NCBI GenBank assembly: GCA_029378245.1
Contig: JARKIF010000047.1
Coordinates: 1-64,000, forward strand
Length of the DNA: 64,000 bases
Direction of reading: 5' to 3'
Source of the DNA: Roridomyces roridus
Taxonomy: Eukaryota > Basidiomycota > Agaricomycetes > Agaricales > Mycenaceae
The notes beneath the pieces are model-generated. The model did no database searches. It saw only the letters and a list, made by a program, of their open reading frames with translations, and had not been told where the DNA came from. How positions within the stretch are numbered: position 1 is the first letter of the stretch; the number at the start of each line of letters is the position of its first letter. Both the position numbers and the translations under genes were made by a program. Positions 13,917 to 23,697 of this stretch are shown here, piece by piece.

Positions 13917-14769
13917 TGCTCCACATGTGGCGCCTTCGCTGGCGACTTGCGTCCGGCTATACCCCTTGGAACTGACATGAGCGCTCCCCTCCAGTCCAAT
14001 TGACCTCCCCAGGAGTCAGAGACTCCTCTCATACACTCCTTCATGGCGGAACTCGACGGCCGATTGGCATCCTTCGATGTGGAGATTTTGCGAGTGCGGG
14101 AACAACTGGCTCGACTGGAGGACGGTCGCACTGTGCTGCTAGACCTGCGCCGGCGTACCAAGCCCATTCTTTCTTCCATCCGACGCATCCCTCCGGAAAT
14201 TCTTGCAGAGATTTTCAAAGCGGCGGGCACGAGTCGAAGCAGATTCATCCTCGCCAATACCCTCTGGGTTCTGACCCACGTCTGCAGTCGTTGGAGAGCT
14301 ATTGCCACTTCGACACCTTCGTTGTGGTCCTCCATTCATTTGGATTACGAAAGCCACGAGTATTATCCAGCGCTGGTCAAGACGCAGGTCCAGCGGTCGT
14401 CAAAGCTCAAGATATACTTTTATGGGTCGGAGGAATGCGACGCAATCTCCCAGATCCAAATGCTCAGCTTCCTCATCGCGCATTCTGCACAATGGGAGGA
14501 ATTTTTCATATCACTTACACCGACACTGGGTCCCCTCCTTGCCTTGCTTTCTGGCCAAATTCCCAAGCTACGGAGGATATGGATGCAGTGGCCTGAAGAA
14601 GCCGAGGAGCCGGAACAATCGCTTGACTGTTTCCAGACCGCTGAATCTCTGGTCGAGTTCGCCGTGTGCAGGCTTCATCTCCCCATTTCATTCCTCCTCC
14701 CTGCACGCCAACTTAGCTGCTATCATGCCGATGCTTCCTGGAGCACCCATCGGGCGGTTCTACTGGCGA

Positions 14770-15576
14770 TGTCAACGACAGCGTCTAGGCCGGCTTGCCG
14801 GGTGATCGGATCAGACGCGGAACGGCGTGAGTGACACGGCCGGGTACGACGAGAAGGTCGACGAGCTCGAGAACGTCGAGAAGAGACGAGTCGAGCACAA
14901 CGAGACGAGACGAGTCTCGGCGAATAGGCGAGTCGGGTTGTGTCCGTGAGGGAAGAGAACGTAACCCGTAAGCCAAAGTAGCGCTGGAGATTAGACGAGG
15001 TAGAATCTACTGTACATGAGATTCTACCCAAGTATAAATACTAATTCCTTCAGGAGCGTTCTCCTGTATGATCGGTCCCTGACCCTTAATTACCCCTACG
15101 CGGCTCCTCTCTTAATAGAGTTAGGTGGAGCGTCCCCTGTAACCCTATAGGTTGCCCCTCCTTGGCATGATCACTGGATCATGCCGAGAATGTTGTGTGA
15201 CTGTGTTTAAACCCCTCGTCGGGTTCTAACACGGCGCGTCAGGTCCTGTCCTAGCAACCCTTCCCGCGCTGGACAAGTACTGTTGTCCTATCGTTCGTGT
15301 GTGACTGTGTTTGAACCCCTCGTCGGGTTCTAACACGGCGCGTCGGATCCCGTCCTAGCAACCCTTCCCGCGCTGGACAAGTACTGTTGTCCTATCGTTC
15401 GAGTGACAGCGTTGTCCTCCTTACTCGGGCGGGCGACATCCCTCTCGAGAGACCTGTCGTGCGTAGACCGAGTGTACGTTTGTTGATAACTACGGATCTT
15501 CTGATCCGTAACTGATGGCGGTGATGGCGGTGATGGCGCATCAGCGGATCAGTCGGCAAGCGCTGGTTTCATGACA
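14770..15576. mobile_element. Solo LTR (807 bp) inside F-box gene 1
   Basis: The element starts TGTCAACGAC and ends TTTCATGACA, so the tips are the inverted pair TGTCA/TGACA. It is flanked by a 5-bp target duplication GGCGA (14765-14769, 15577-15581). There is no internal retrotransposon coding sequence. A TATAAATA box at about 15034 is a likely LTR promoter. The host reading frame is restored exactly when the LTR and one duplication copy are removed. This is the product expected from LTR-LTR recombination of a Gypsy- or Copia-type element. The superfamily cannot be told from the LTR alone. Confidence 0.9.
15195..15402. repeat. Tandem duplication of about 104 bp within the solo LTR
   Basis: Two adjacent copies (about 15195-15298 and 15299-15402) share GACTGTGTTT-(A/G)-AACCCCTCG and end in GTCCTATCGTTCG, with only a few differences. 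Such duplications are common in LTR U3/R regions and would be a useful marker for finding sibling elements. Confidence 0.75.
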
Positions 15577-16173
15577 GGCGAGTCCCACTCTCGTCGAAGC
15601 TTACATCAACGTATTCAGTTCCGACGAATCGGAATCGGAATGGACAGCGTCCGGGAGTACAATCATCGAATTGCCGCAACTCCGATGTCTCTTTATTTCG
15701 CATGTTGCCGCCCTGGCGTTTCTCAAAATGCCTACCCTCGAGCAAATCACCCTGAATCTCGGAGTACGGGAGTCTAATCCCAACATTGCCCCGATTCTTG
15801 ATCGATTCATCGCCAGCTCTTCTACTACCATGCGCAGGCTTGCCCTCCGCGGCGAGGGAGACAATGTAATTAGCGCAAATACCACGTTCTGCGCTCGGTT
15901 TCCAATTTTTGAAAGAAAGTGCCTTGTTCGAGATTCGAAAAGACGTTTGGCCTCATGATCCGATATGATAAGAATTATGCCGGCCATCAACTTTCGGTCA
16001 TCCGACCAGTGGCTCACAGCGCTCTCCCTCTTGCCTCATGCCTCCACGCAGTCGAAAGGCGGGTTCGCCTACGAAACCCAGAGGGCGATCCACCAAAAAC
16101 CGCGACTCTGTCCCCTCCCACGTCGCACGCATCCCTCCCAAGATTCTGGGCGAAATATTCATCTGGTTGCTCC

Positions 16174-16795
16174 TAGTGGTGGCAAGGTTCGGTTCGGTCC
16201 GGTTCAGCATCAATTTTTGCAAACCCCGAACCTGAACCTGGCGTTTGGTTCGGGCATTTCCCGAACCTTGAACCTGAATCCGCGTTCGCGTTCGGTTCGA
16301 CGTTCGAACATGTTTGAACCCCCAAGAATTTCAACACAACAATCCGAGTAAAGGCCGGTCAGAACAATATTCTAGGTCCATTGGCACCTGGTGAGTACCA
16401 ACGGGAATCATTATCGGGGTCTCTAATCACCCTCCGGGGCCGAAACATCCGACTAAAGGGCTCCCGACGCTGTTGATGCGCCATCCACGAAGCCGGGGTT
16501 ATCATTCTCTCGTCTCCGCCGCATCAAAATGGGGTGAAAAGAGCCGAGGGTGGACCGGATGGTATAATCGTGGCAACTGGCGGTGAGACACCCCGAAATG
16601 CCTCAGATTCACATCGAAATCCACTGAAATTCGGCGCTGGCGTTCAATTTCGCGTTCGGCGTTCGAACGCGCACGCCCACAACTGAACCTTGAACCGAAC
16701 TTGCGTTCAGGTTCGGGAAATGTCCGAACCTGAACGCTGAACCCGCGTCCGGTTCAGGTTCGAACCGTTTTGTGAACCGGACCTTGCCACCACTA
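16174..16795. mobile_element. 622-bp hAT-type MITE
   Basis: The terminal inverted repeats begin TAGTGGTGGCAAGGT, and the rest of both arms is a GGTTC/GAACC-rich imperfect palindrome. The 8-bp target duplication GTTGCTCC is perfect (16166-16173 and 16796-16803). TIRs of the form T/CAGNGGTGGC with 8-bp duplications are typical of hAT elements. It has no coding capacity and sits in the F-box exon. Confidence 0.92.
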
Positions 16796-17098
16796 GTTGC
16801 TCCCCACCGCCACTGACGCGATAGAGCGAGGTTTTGACATCGAGGAGAGCCCTTGGGTGCTGACCCATGTGTGCAGCCGGTGGAGGACAGTCGCTGCCTC
16901 CACGCCGGCTTTATGGTCTCGGATTGTCGTGGACTTCGGATCGTACGACCATACCCTTGCGGCGGTCCAACTTCAGATACAGCGCTCAAGAATCCTCAAA
17001 ATACACTTCTTTGGGTCGCACGAAAGCGAGGCGGCTCCCCAAATAGAGCTGTTTCAGTGCCTCAGTGAGCACTCGGCTCGATGGGAGGAGCTCCACCT

Positions 17099-17428
17099 CA
17101 CCTGTGGGTCCCACACATCCAAGCCTGTAAGCTAGGTACCATGCGCCGTGGTACAAAGCTAACAGGCATGAGTTCATGCTTTGGGCCCATGCTCCCAACC
17201 ATGCTCCTGGCAAATTTGACTTGGTGGTGGACAAGTCAGTCCCCTGGTAACTGGTCGAGGTGCCCGGCTTTTCGGCCGCTCATCAAAGGCCATCAATAAT
17301 TGATGGCATCGAAAAAGCGGCAATTGGCATGGGCAGCGCAAATCCATCAACGTTAGCACCAGACCACAGTGCCGGGTGATATCATCAATGATTGATGGCA
17401 TCAGATGGATGTGTGGGACCCACAGGTG
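17099..17428. mobile_element. 330-bp MITE with CACCTG...CAGGTG ends
   Basis: The inverted repeats start CACCTGTGGGTCCCACACATCC on the left and mirror this on the right. The 8-bp target duplication is CTCCACCT (17091-17098 and 17429-17436). It shares the first seven bases (CACCTGT) with the 3,256-bp element at 10.1 kb and also internal ATTGATGGCATC motifs. Together these suggest one non-autonomous family, possibly mobilised by a KDZ-type transposase. Confidence 0.9.
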
Positions 17429-17750
17429 CTCCACCTAGTCTTGACGGAGGACCTTCTCCCTCTCCTCCCGGCTCTTAGCAATCGAATCCCGTTGTTGCGC
17501 AAACTGTGTATTCAATGGAACGGCTCTGAGAGCGAAGGAAACGCCTCAGAGGAGTCGGAAGAAGATCCGGAAGAGTCGGTCGATTGTTTCGAGACTGCGG
17601 GCTCTTGGTGGATGTCTCCCTGGGCTCTCGGGTATCATCTTTCAATCTTCCTGCACATCAGCTTACCGGCTACTACGCTTCTGCGTCCTGGGATATCCAT
17701 CGGCAAATTTTGGCCCAGGCCCCCGGCCTCGTTGTGGCCCGTATATTTGT

Positions 17751-17806
17751 TGACCACGAGACGGAGTGGACGGAGCCCTGACCACGAGACGGAGTGGACG
17801 GAGCCC
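17751..17806. repeat. Perfect 28-bp tandem duplication in F-box gene 2
   Basis: The unit TGACCACGAGACGGAGTGGA plus CGGAGCCC occurs twice, at 17751-17778 and 17779-17806. Because 28 is 1 modulo 3 it shifts the frame, which compensates for the one-base loss about 145 bp upstream. Confidence 0.95.
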
Positions 17807-18448
17807 GATGACTCGGAAATCATCGATTTACCAAAACTCCAATACCTTTATGCCTCCCATCTCGACGTCTTGGCGCATCTCAAGATGCCTTCCCTAGAAC
17901 AGGTTACCCTGGAGCTCAATGTTTTCACAGCCAACGTCGGGAAGAATCCCGCCCTCGACCAGTTCCTCACCGATTCTTCAGACACCGTGCGCCGACTCTG
18001 TCTGATAGGATTCCTCGATGCGGAATCGGCCGAGGCCATTCTCAAGAACTACCCTCTCCTCGAGGAGTTTGCCATCATATTTGACAACGAAGACGGTGTC
18101 TACGACACCGCTTGCACCGTGATTACAGCCCTGGATGTCCGGGATGGGAATCGCGGTTTCCCTCGGATGACCCGTATCGACTTTGCATTCCACGGTGAAT
18201 TGGCTCTTGAGGAGAAGACGTATGTGGAGATGCTGGCAAGCCGTTTCCACATGCATCGCAGTGCCCTCGAGAGCGCAATGCTCTGTATTGGGACGGCGAC
18301 CCAGGATTCTATATATGATTACCTCAAGGATTGGGAGACGGAATTGGACGAGTTGCAAGACGCCGGATTGGATTTTACATTGTTCAACGGCACGGACGAC
18401 GTGCTGGAGCCGATGGATCGTTGGTTGTGCACACAGACATGGGGCTAA

Positions 18449-19086
18449 CGTGAGTCTGCCTCTTCAAGTCCATCCATTCCGCTGAAATGAGACCTCAGAA
18501 ATTCGACGTCTGTCCTTTGCGAGGTCCTCCTTTTGGTTACAAGTTACTCGTACCTTTGTATATTTTGACAAGTTCACAAATATGTTGTCCGATTTCTGCT
18601 TACCTGAACAACTGCGCACAGAATGTACATTACGGAACTGAGGAAGTTCACACTATTCGGCTCATTCACTCGATCCCAACCTCTGGCAACATGTGTCGGT
18701 GTTCCTATTTCTCTGACAAAGCAACGGTAAGGACAATTTTGTCAATGCAACTTCAGTGCGTTCAGCGAACCCATAACGGGTCGAAGGCTGACAAACTCAA
18801 AAATTACCCGATCGGGAGCGTGGCGTTGCGGCTACCGGAAAAGGCGAATCACGTGGAGCACGAAGGGCTTACCGAGGACGCTCAATGATGACCCGCCTTG
18901 TCCCGCCAGATCTGGGTTGTTCCTTCTCATCCATCTGCTACCAGCCTATATAAGCTGCCTCTCGCACTTCAAGTCGACATCCCACTCGTCTCCGCTCCCA
19001 TCCTGTCGTCTCTTCTCAAACGCTCAAGCTTTTCCAATCTCCAACGAGCATCTCGTCCAGTTTCATCCATAGCAAGCAACAAAGAC
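18449..19086 (+). promoter_or_regulatory. Pirin upstream region with TATA box (18947-18953)
   Basis: TATATAA at 18947-18953 lies about 135 bp before the pirin ATG, followed by a pyrimidine-rich leader (CCACTCGTCTCCGCTCCCATC) typical of fungal transcription starts. A 133-codon open frame at 18487-18888 has no recognisable feature and is probably chance. Confidence 0.6.
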
Positions 19087-19978
19087 ATGGGAATCAAGAT
19101 CGTACCCCGTCCAAGCCAAGAACGTGGTCACGCCAACCACGGATGGCTCAAGACTTTCCACACCTTTTCGTTTTCCACGTAAGGATTGTCGGTTTTCAAG
19201 GCGGTGTATGAGCTTACCGTGTCATCCAGGTACCAAGACCACAAACACAGCCAACTTGGCTCCCTACGCGTCATAAACGAGGACCGTGTATCGCCTCGGA
19301 ATGGCTTTGGGACGCACTCACATCGGGAATTCGAGATCTTTTCCTACGTCGTCTCCGGCCAACTCGAGCAGTATGTCTACTTCTCTTTCATGCCCCTATT
19401 CTAACAGTCTTTCCAGCAAAGACTCGATGGGAAACATCGAGATCCTCAAACGCGGCGACGTCCAACTGACCTCCGCGGGCACGGGAATCTCTCATTCGGA
19501 GAAGACGCACGGCTCCAAGCCCGTTCATTTCCTGCAAATCTGGTCCTTGCCCTCCGTCTCGCGTTTACAACCCCGGTACTTTACGCGCCATTTCACCGAC
19601 CAGGAGAAGCGGGATACATGGGCGTGCATTGTGGCTCCTGTTGACGCGGAAGGCGTGTTGAAGGACAGCAGGGAGGGTGCGGGCCCGGCGCCCGTTCAGA
19701 GTCCGCTGACTCTGTACGCAACGATGCTATCTGAGGGGAAGAGCCTGAAGCAGGGGATCAAGGGCTCGAAGGGGTATCTTCATGTCCTGCAGACTAGCGG
19801 GTACAACACCGAGGCGGCTTCAGGAGCTGCAATCCGCGTCGTTGGCGCACCAGGAGCCGAGGTGGAGCTGAGGGAAGGAGATGGGGCGTACCTATTCTTC
19901 GACAAGAGCGGCGGGGACCTCACGATAGAGAATATTGGCGACAAGACAGCGGAAGTCCTCTTGTTCGATATAGAGTAA
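19087..19978 (+). CDS. Pirin family protein
   Basis: Three exons (19087-19178, 19230-19370, 19417-19978) with GT-AG introns of 51 and 46 nt give 264 aa with clean phases. The N-terminus MGIKIVPRPSQERGHANHGW leads into the cupin core: FHTFSFST, YQDHKHSQLGSLRVINED, then GTHSHREFEIFSYVVSGQLEH with the HxH metal ligands (about residues 60-62) and GISHSEKT with the second His/Glu pair. The C-terminal cupin half ends AEVLLFDIE. Pirins are nuclear or cytosolic Fe(II)-binding cupins, and several members dioxygenate quercetin or act as transcription cofactors. The biological role in mushrooms is not known. The length is near the usual 290 aa. A TATA box lies upstream. It is one of the few intact host genes here. 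Confidence 0.95.
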
Positions 19979-20043
19979 CCACCTCCCACTGTAATTGGAT
20001 TTTCTCGGTGTATAATACAATTTGATTCGTACACGCAATCATT

Positions 20044-21118
20044 TTAAACACCATATCCTGTCCCACCAAATCCTCGTTCGATGAAGGTGGAGCTGGTAAA
20101 CACATTCTTCACGCCGGTAGAGCAGAAAGTATGGGCCCCGTTGAGGGTCTTGACCGCCTGCGCTACAAAAGCTTTCACTTCAAGGTTGCCGCTGAGCTGC
20201 AAAGCAGAAAATCAGTCAAAAGTGTTCTGAAGTAAAAAAAGAAAAAAAGAAAAGAGCGCCTCCTACATCAGTGGTCAGCGACTTCCACTCCGTGATGGAA
20301 ATTACGGCCGGCTGGTTGGCCCAGGTAAAACCAGCTGCGGCTAAAGCATCCGCGTCGCCGTTCAGCTGGTCGAATGTTCAAAGTCGTCTGCAAATAACGA
20401 GGAATAGGACGTACCAGCCTCATAACATTGATTGGAGTCGGTGTCTCCAGGTCAAGGAGAGTACTAGCGACCCCGCTCAACGCCTGGAAAAATGCACCCT
20501 GATTGAGCCCGGCAGCAGCCTTGTGGATTCCAATAATAACGTTGGTATCGGCGTTGGCACCCGAGTCCAGTTTAGTGACCACGTTCGACAGGAAAACGCT
20601 GGCTTCCGTCTGGAATCCCCACGGCTGCGCTGCGGTGACCAATTTCATGTAGTCGGTATCTTGGCGAATCTATAAAATTGTGCATTGGAAGCTGTTCGGG
20701 GAATGGACGTCATGAATAACGCACTGCCATCCAGTTGGCCTCAGTCTAACGGTGGTGTCAGAATACGCGAGGGTTCATCAGAGTGTGTAACTTGCACAGT
20801 ATGCTCTGAGTTACACCGCGGGCTGCGGAGCTGGAAATCCCAGAGCGGTCAAGGTGTTTTTGACTGCATCGTTTTGAGTTAACTACCCGTCGTGAGGTCA
20901 AGCTTAGAGTGAAGGACGAGGGTAGTATACACACATACCATGTCGAATTTGAGGTAGTTATTCTGTGCCACCGGCAGAACAAGCATCGACGTGAGGAGAG
21001 CTTTACACTTGGCTTCAAAGTCCTGCAGCGTGGTGTTAGCAGAATGCCGAATGCAGTGCAGTAGGTCTTGTTGGCGGACATGCTGGGAGTTGTCTCGGAA
21101 TCCGGGGCATGGTGGCAT
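20044..21118 (-). CDS. Unrecognised multi-exon protein, duplicated at 56.7 kb
   Basis: Reading the minus strand, a chain of exons joins in phase. It runs from MPPCPGFRDNSQHVRQQDLL ... NNYLKFDM, to LTQNDAVKNTLTALGFPAPQ, then IRQDTDYMKLVTAAQPWGFQ ... AGLNQGAFFQALSGVASTLL ... INVMRL, then LNGDADALAAAGFTWANQPA ... EWKSLTTD, ending LSGNLEVKAFVAQAVKTLNG ... GGTGYGV (stop 20044-20046). Introns have GT-AG borders. I do not recognise a domain. The alternation of hydrophobic helices with conserved Asn/Gly/Ala suggests a helical bundle. The start is uncertain, and no convincing signal peptide was found at the proposed start. A truncated copy of the last exons lies next to the S41 peptidase gene at 56741-57180. 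It converges with pirin, with about 65 bp between the stops. Confidence 0.55.
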
Positions 21119-22060
21119 GGTGCCCTCGACTGATATAGGTGGTATGACCTGGCAAAATTCACTGTGGCGTGGTAGTAGTACTCACAGTGGGTGGACCGCA
21201 CTGTGTCCACTTCGTTTGATTCCACCCGTCTTCTGCAAAGTCGGGGAAAATTCTGTTGAGCAGTGAAAACCCACGACACATGTATACCGACGTCTAGGAA
21301 AACGATGAATTACGAATGGCTCCAAAGTGTTCACTCTTACCTTCCCTCTGAACGTCGATTAAGGTTTACTTCGCTTCCAGGCCTGAGAGATGGCCGTTGT
21401 CATTGCCACCGAGAAGCCTATGAACAGAGGAGCCCTGGATAGAGCGCGCGTGAATACTGGAAGCTAGTATGCTTAGAATGGGAGCGCAGAGCGGATGGTC
21501 TAGACTCGTGCAGCTAAGAGAAAGTCGGTTGGAGGATCAGCGGTATATGTTTGTGTCCGGGACCAGAAAAAGACGTAGTCTCTCCAAGTCTACTTTTGGT
21601 CTACTTAGATGAATTGCGCGCCGTGGAACCTAGGCCTGCAAATGGATTCTGGGGCGAGAAGTCGAGATTTTCAGGCTAAGAGATGCAGCTTGAGAAAAGT
21701 TGGACCGGTGCTAGAGCGAAGCTTCTAGGTGTGAGCCTTATGTACTCGGGAAAGTCGAAAAGCGTGGTCGCAAACGCCCTATCAGTTGTAAAAGGGATGG
21801 TTGTCGACGATTCTGCGCAAAGTCGAGGAGTTGAGAGCCACATGATGACGGAGGGGAAGAAAGAGCGCTGATGTATTCGCTCGTGTTTGGCTACCTCTTG
21901 ATCTTGACCACCACAACAGGCAAGTGAGTTTCTTCCTCGTTTCGGAATGCATGTTACTGAACCATTTCTAGATGGACGCGTCAATATGCTCCAAGTGTGG
22001 CACTCCGCCGTTAACTTCCGCTATAAACGCCACCATTCAATCTCTAACACACGCGGCAGC
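21070..22060. repeat. Segmental duplication, copy A
   Basis: This roughly 1-kb stretch recurs at 24860-26640 in the same orientation. Shared blocks include ATCCGGGGCATGGTGGCATG, GAACGTCGATTAAGGTTTAC, GGATAGAGCGCGCGTGAA, GCGGTATATGTTTGTGTCCG and the 5' leader of the F-box gene (CAAGTGAGTTTCTTCC ... CCATTTCTAG then ATG). Each copy leads into an F-box gene, so promoter, leader and gene were duplicated together. Confidence 0.8.
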
Positions 22061-23587
22061 GCCTGGAACTCGGCTGCACACTCTGATTCGCTCCAACGAG
22101 CCTCCAGAGCCTTTGGAAGTCCCCTTCATCCAGTCTTCCACACGGGAGATCGACGCGTCCTTGGCCTCACTCGACGCGGAAATTTCGCGATTGCAAGAGC
22201 GGTTACGCTGCCTGCAGCAGGATCGTAGCGAGCTGGTTGACCATCAGCGGACGCACAGATCCATCATTTCCCCCCTCAGACGCATGCCCGCCGGGATACT
22301 GGCCGAAATCTTCATGTCGTCGCTGCCTACCGTTGCGGAGTTCTTCGGCCGAAAATCATTCCAAACCAAAGCCAGCCCTTGGCTTTGGACCCACATCTGC
22401 AGTCACTGGAGGAAAGTCGCAATCTCCACGCCTGCCATGTGGTCCCTCATTGTGATGGATTTCGCCAAGTATGATTATCCTGTAGAGGTGGTCAAGGCCC
22501 ACATCGAGCGCTCCCGGACACTCAAGATACATTTCTACGGGTCAAATAAGCCGGATGATGCTACTCCGCAAAAGGAGATGCTCAGTTACCTCGTCAAGCC
22601 GTCAAGCATTCTCTGCAATGGGAGGAACTCTGCATCAGATTAACGGAAAATTTGATGCACCTCCTTCCGTCTGTTCGCAACGGAATCCCCTGCTTGCGAA
22701 GATTATGGGTCGAATGGGCTGATGAAGAAGATGAAGAAGCCTCTCAATTCGTTGCTTTCTTCCAGACGGCCGGCTCCTTGGTCGATATCGCTGTCAATCG
22801 GTGTTTCCACCCTGTATCATTCCTCCCTCCTACAACCCAACTCACCCATTATCACGCTGATGCCACATGGGAAGTTCATGAGGCAATCCTGCGCATGACC
22901 CCAGCTATCATCGCAGCCAACATCAACATATATCCCGAAGAACCGGAGTGGAGTGCGCTGACGTGCGAAGCCATCGAACTATCGCAGCTTCGATGTCTGT
23001 ATATCTCGCATGTCGAGGCTCTAGCGTATCTCAAGCTACCCCGTCTCAACCAAATCTCCCTTGATTTTCTCCTTGACGAGTCCGACTTCCTCCCCGCTTT
23101 GGAATCTTTCCTGGCCAATTGTTCAAGCAGGCTCCGAAGACTTGGTCTGAGAGGCATGCCGGATGCCGCTCTGGCCAGCAAGATCTTCCGAGCTTGCCCT
23201 GCCCTCAGCGAGCTAGCCATCATAATGAACCCCCCCTACCGACTCGGACGACCTCGCCTATGAGACTTCGAGTGCGTTGATTCAACTCTTGATTCCCACC
23301 CAAGACTCGGTGATTTTACCACACCTTTCTGCCATCCACGTCGCGTTTGAAGGCACATTATCGCTTGACCACGAGCTTTATGCCCAAACTCTGGAATCTC
23401 GGTGGACCCTGCAGCCTCGTGCGTTACAGGCGGCGACACTGTGCTTTGAGCACGAACCAAACGGGTATAGCACCATTCAGCTGCGACTGATGCGCTTGAC
23501 TGCGGTGGCTTGGATTTTGTGGTATCTCAGGTTCCGAATGTGCAGAATCTCGTTGCCCATTGGTTGTGCCGACCCACGTGGATATAG
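21972..23587 (+). pseudogene. F-box protein gene 3, frameshifted
   Basis: The ATG at 21972 follows a probable 5'-UTR intron (21924-21971, GTGAGT...CTAG) that is conserved before the paralogue at 26602. The protein starts MDASICSKCG, a CxxC pair, then APGTRLHTLIRSNEPPEP, a coiled coil (LASLDAEISRLQERLRCLQQ) and an F-box (LRRMPAGILAEIF). The frame breaks at 22592-22607 through an 8-bp tandem duplication and continues as HSLQWEELCIRLTENLMHLL. It breaks again by one extra base near the C-run at about 23232 (NPP-TDSDDLAYETSSAL), and once more at about 23490 before the final AHWLCRPTWI (stop 23585-23587). Length and order otherwise match the family (about 540 aa). Confidence 0.88.
22592..22607. repeat. 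8-bp tandem duplication resembling a transposon excision footprint
   Basis: CGTCAAGC occurs twice back to back (22592-22599, 22600-22607). Paralogues have a single copy at this codon (YLVK-HSLQWEEL). Two abutting target-length duplications are what remains if an 8-bp-duplicating element (hAT or KDZ type) leaves. Replication slippage is the alternative. Confidence 0.6.
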
Positions 23588-23697
23588 CGTACTAAGTAAG
23601 CTCTCCTTCATTCTCTCTTCTCTGTGCTGATCTTCGTTCAGGGCATTTCTTCTTTTTACAGGTTATCTATTAGTTTCTGGGTAGGTAGGCACTTGCC

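Larger units (their letters stand above)
14043..15958 (+). pseudogene. F-box protein gene 1, split by a solo LTR and truncated
   Basis: The first part (14043-14769) encodes a coiled-coil stretch (LASFDVEILRVREQLARLE), an F-box (IRRIPPEILAEIF, about residues 48-60), the family motif WVLTHVCSRWRAIA and the start of the leucine-rich tail. The reading then runs into a solo LTR. Removing the LTR and one copy of its 5-bp duplication joins LLA to SPTLVEAYINVF in frame, and the family sequence continues (LPQLRCLFISHVAALAFLKMP, LEQITLNL). Homology fades after RRLALRG and the frame stops at 15956-15958, so the C-terminal third is missing. F-box proteins usually recruit substrates to SCF ubiquitin ligases through Skp1. 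This copy lacks the zinc-ribbon-like N-terminus (ICSKCG) seen in paralogues at 21972 and 61200. Confidence 0.85.
16038..18448 (+). pseudogene. F-box protein gene 2, carrying two MITEs and a compensated frameshift
   Basis: Coding begins at about 16038 (MPPRSRKAGS) with the F-box ARIPPKILGEIFIW. It is interrupted by a 622-bp MITE, resumes at 16804 in frame (LLP-TATDAIERGF, SPWVLTHVCSRWRTVA), is interrupted again by a 330-bp MITE, and resumes at 17437 (VLTEDLLPLLPAL). Both excisions restore the frame. At about 17608 one base is missing, so the family motif SLVDVSLGSR is read in the wrong frame. A perfect 28-bp tandem duplication at 17751-17806 restores the frame, and the tail then reads normally to WLCTQTWG (stop 18446-18448). 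The tail matches the leucine-rich region of the paralogues. As it stands the gene cannot make a full protein unless the MITEs are spliced out. Confidence 0.85.

Noticed and set aside
14723..15031. Minus-strand 102-codon frame across the LTR start
   Set aside because: Spans the junction between F-box exon and solo LTR, so it cannot be an ancestral gene.
16209..16760. GGTTC/GAACC-rich tract as a possible CRISPR-like or satellite array
   Set aside because: It is explained as the palindromic arms of a hAT MITE with an 8-bp target duplication.
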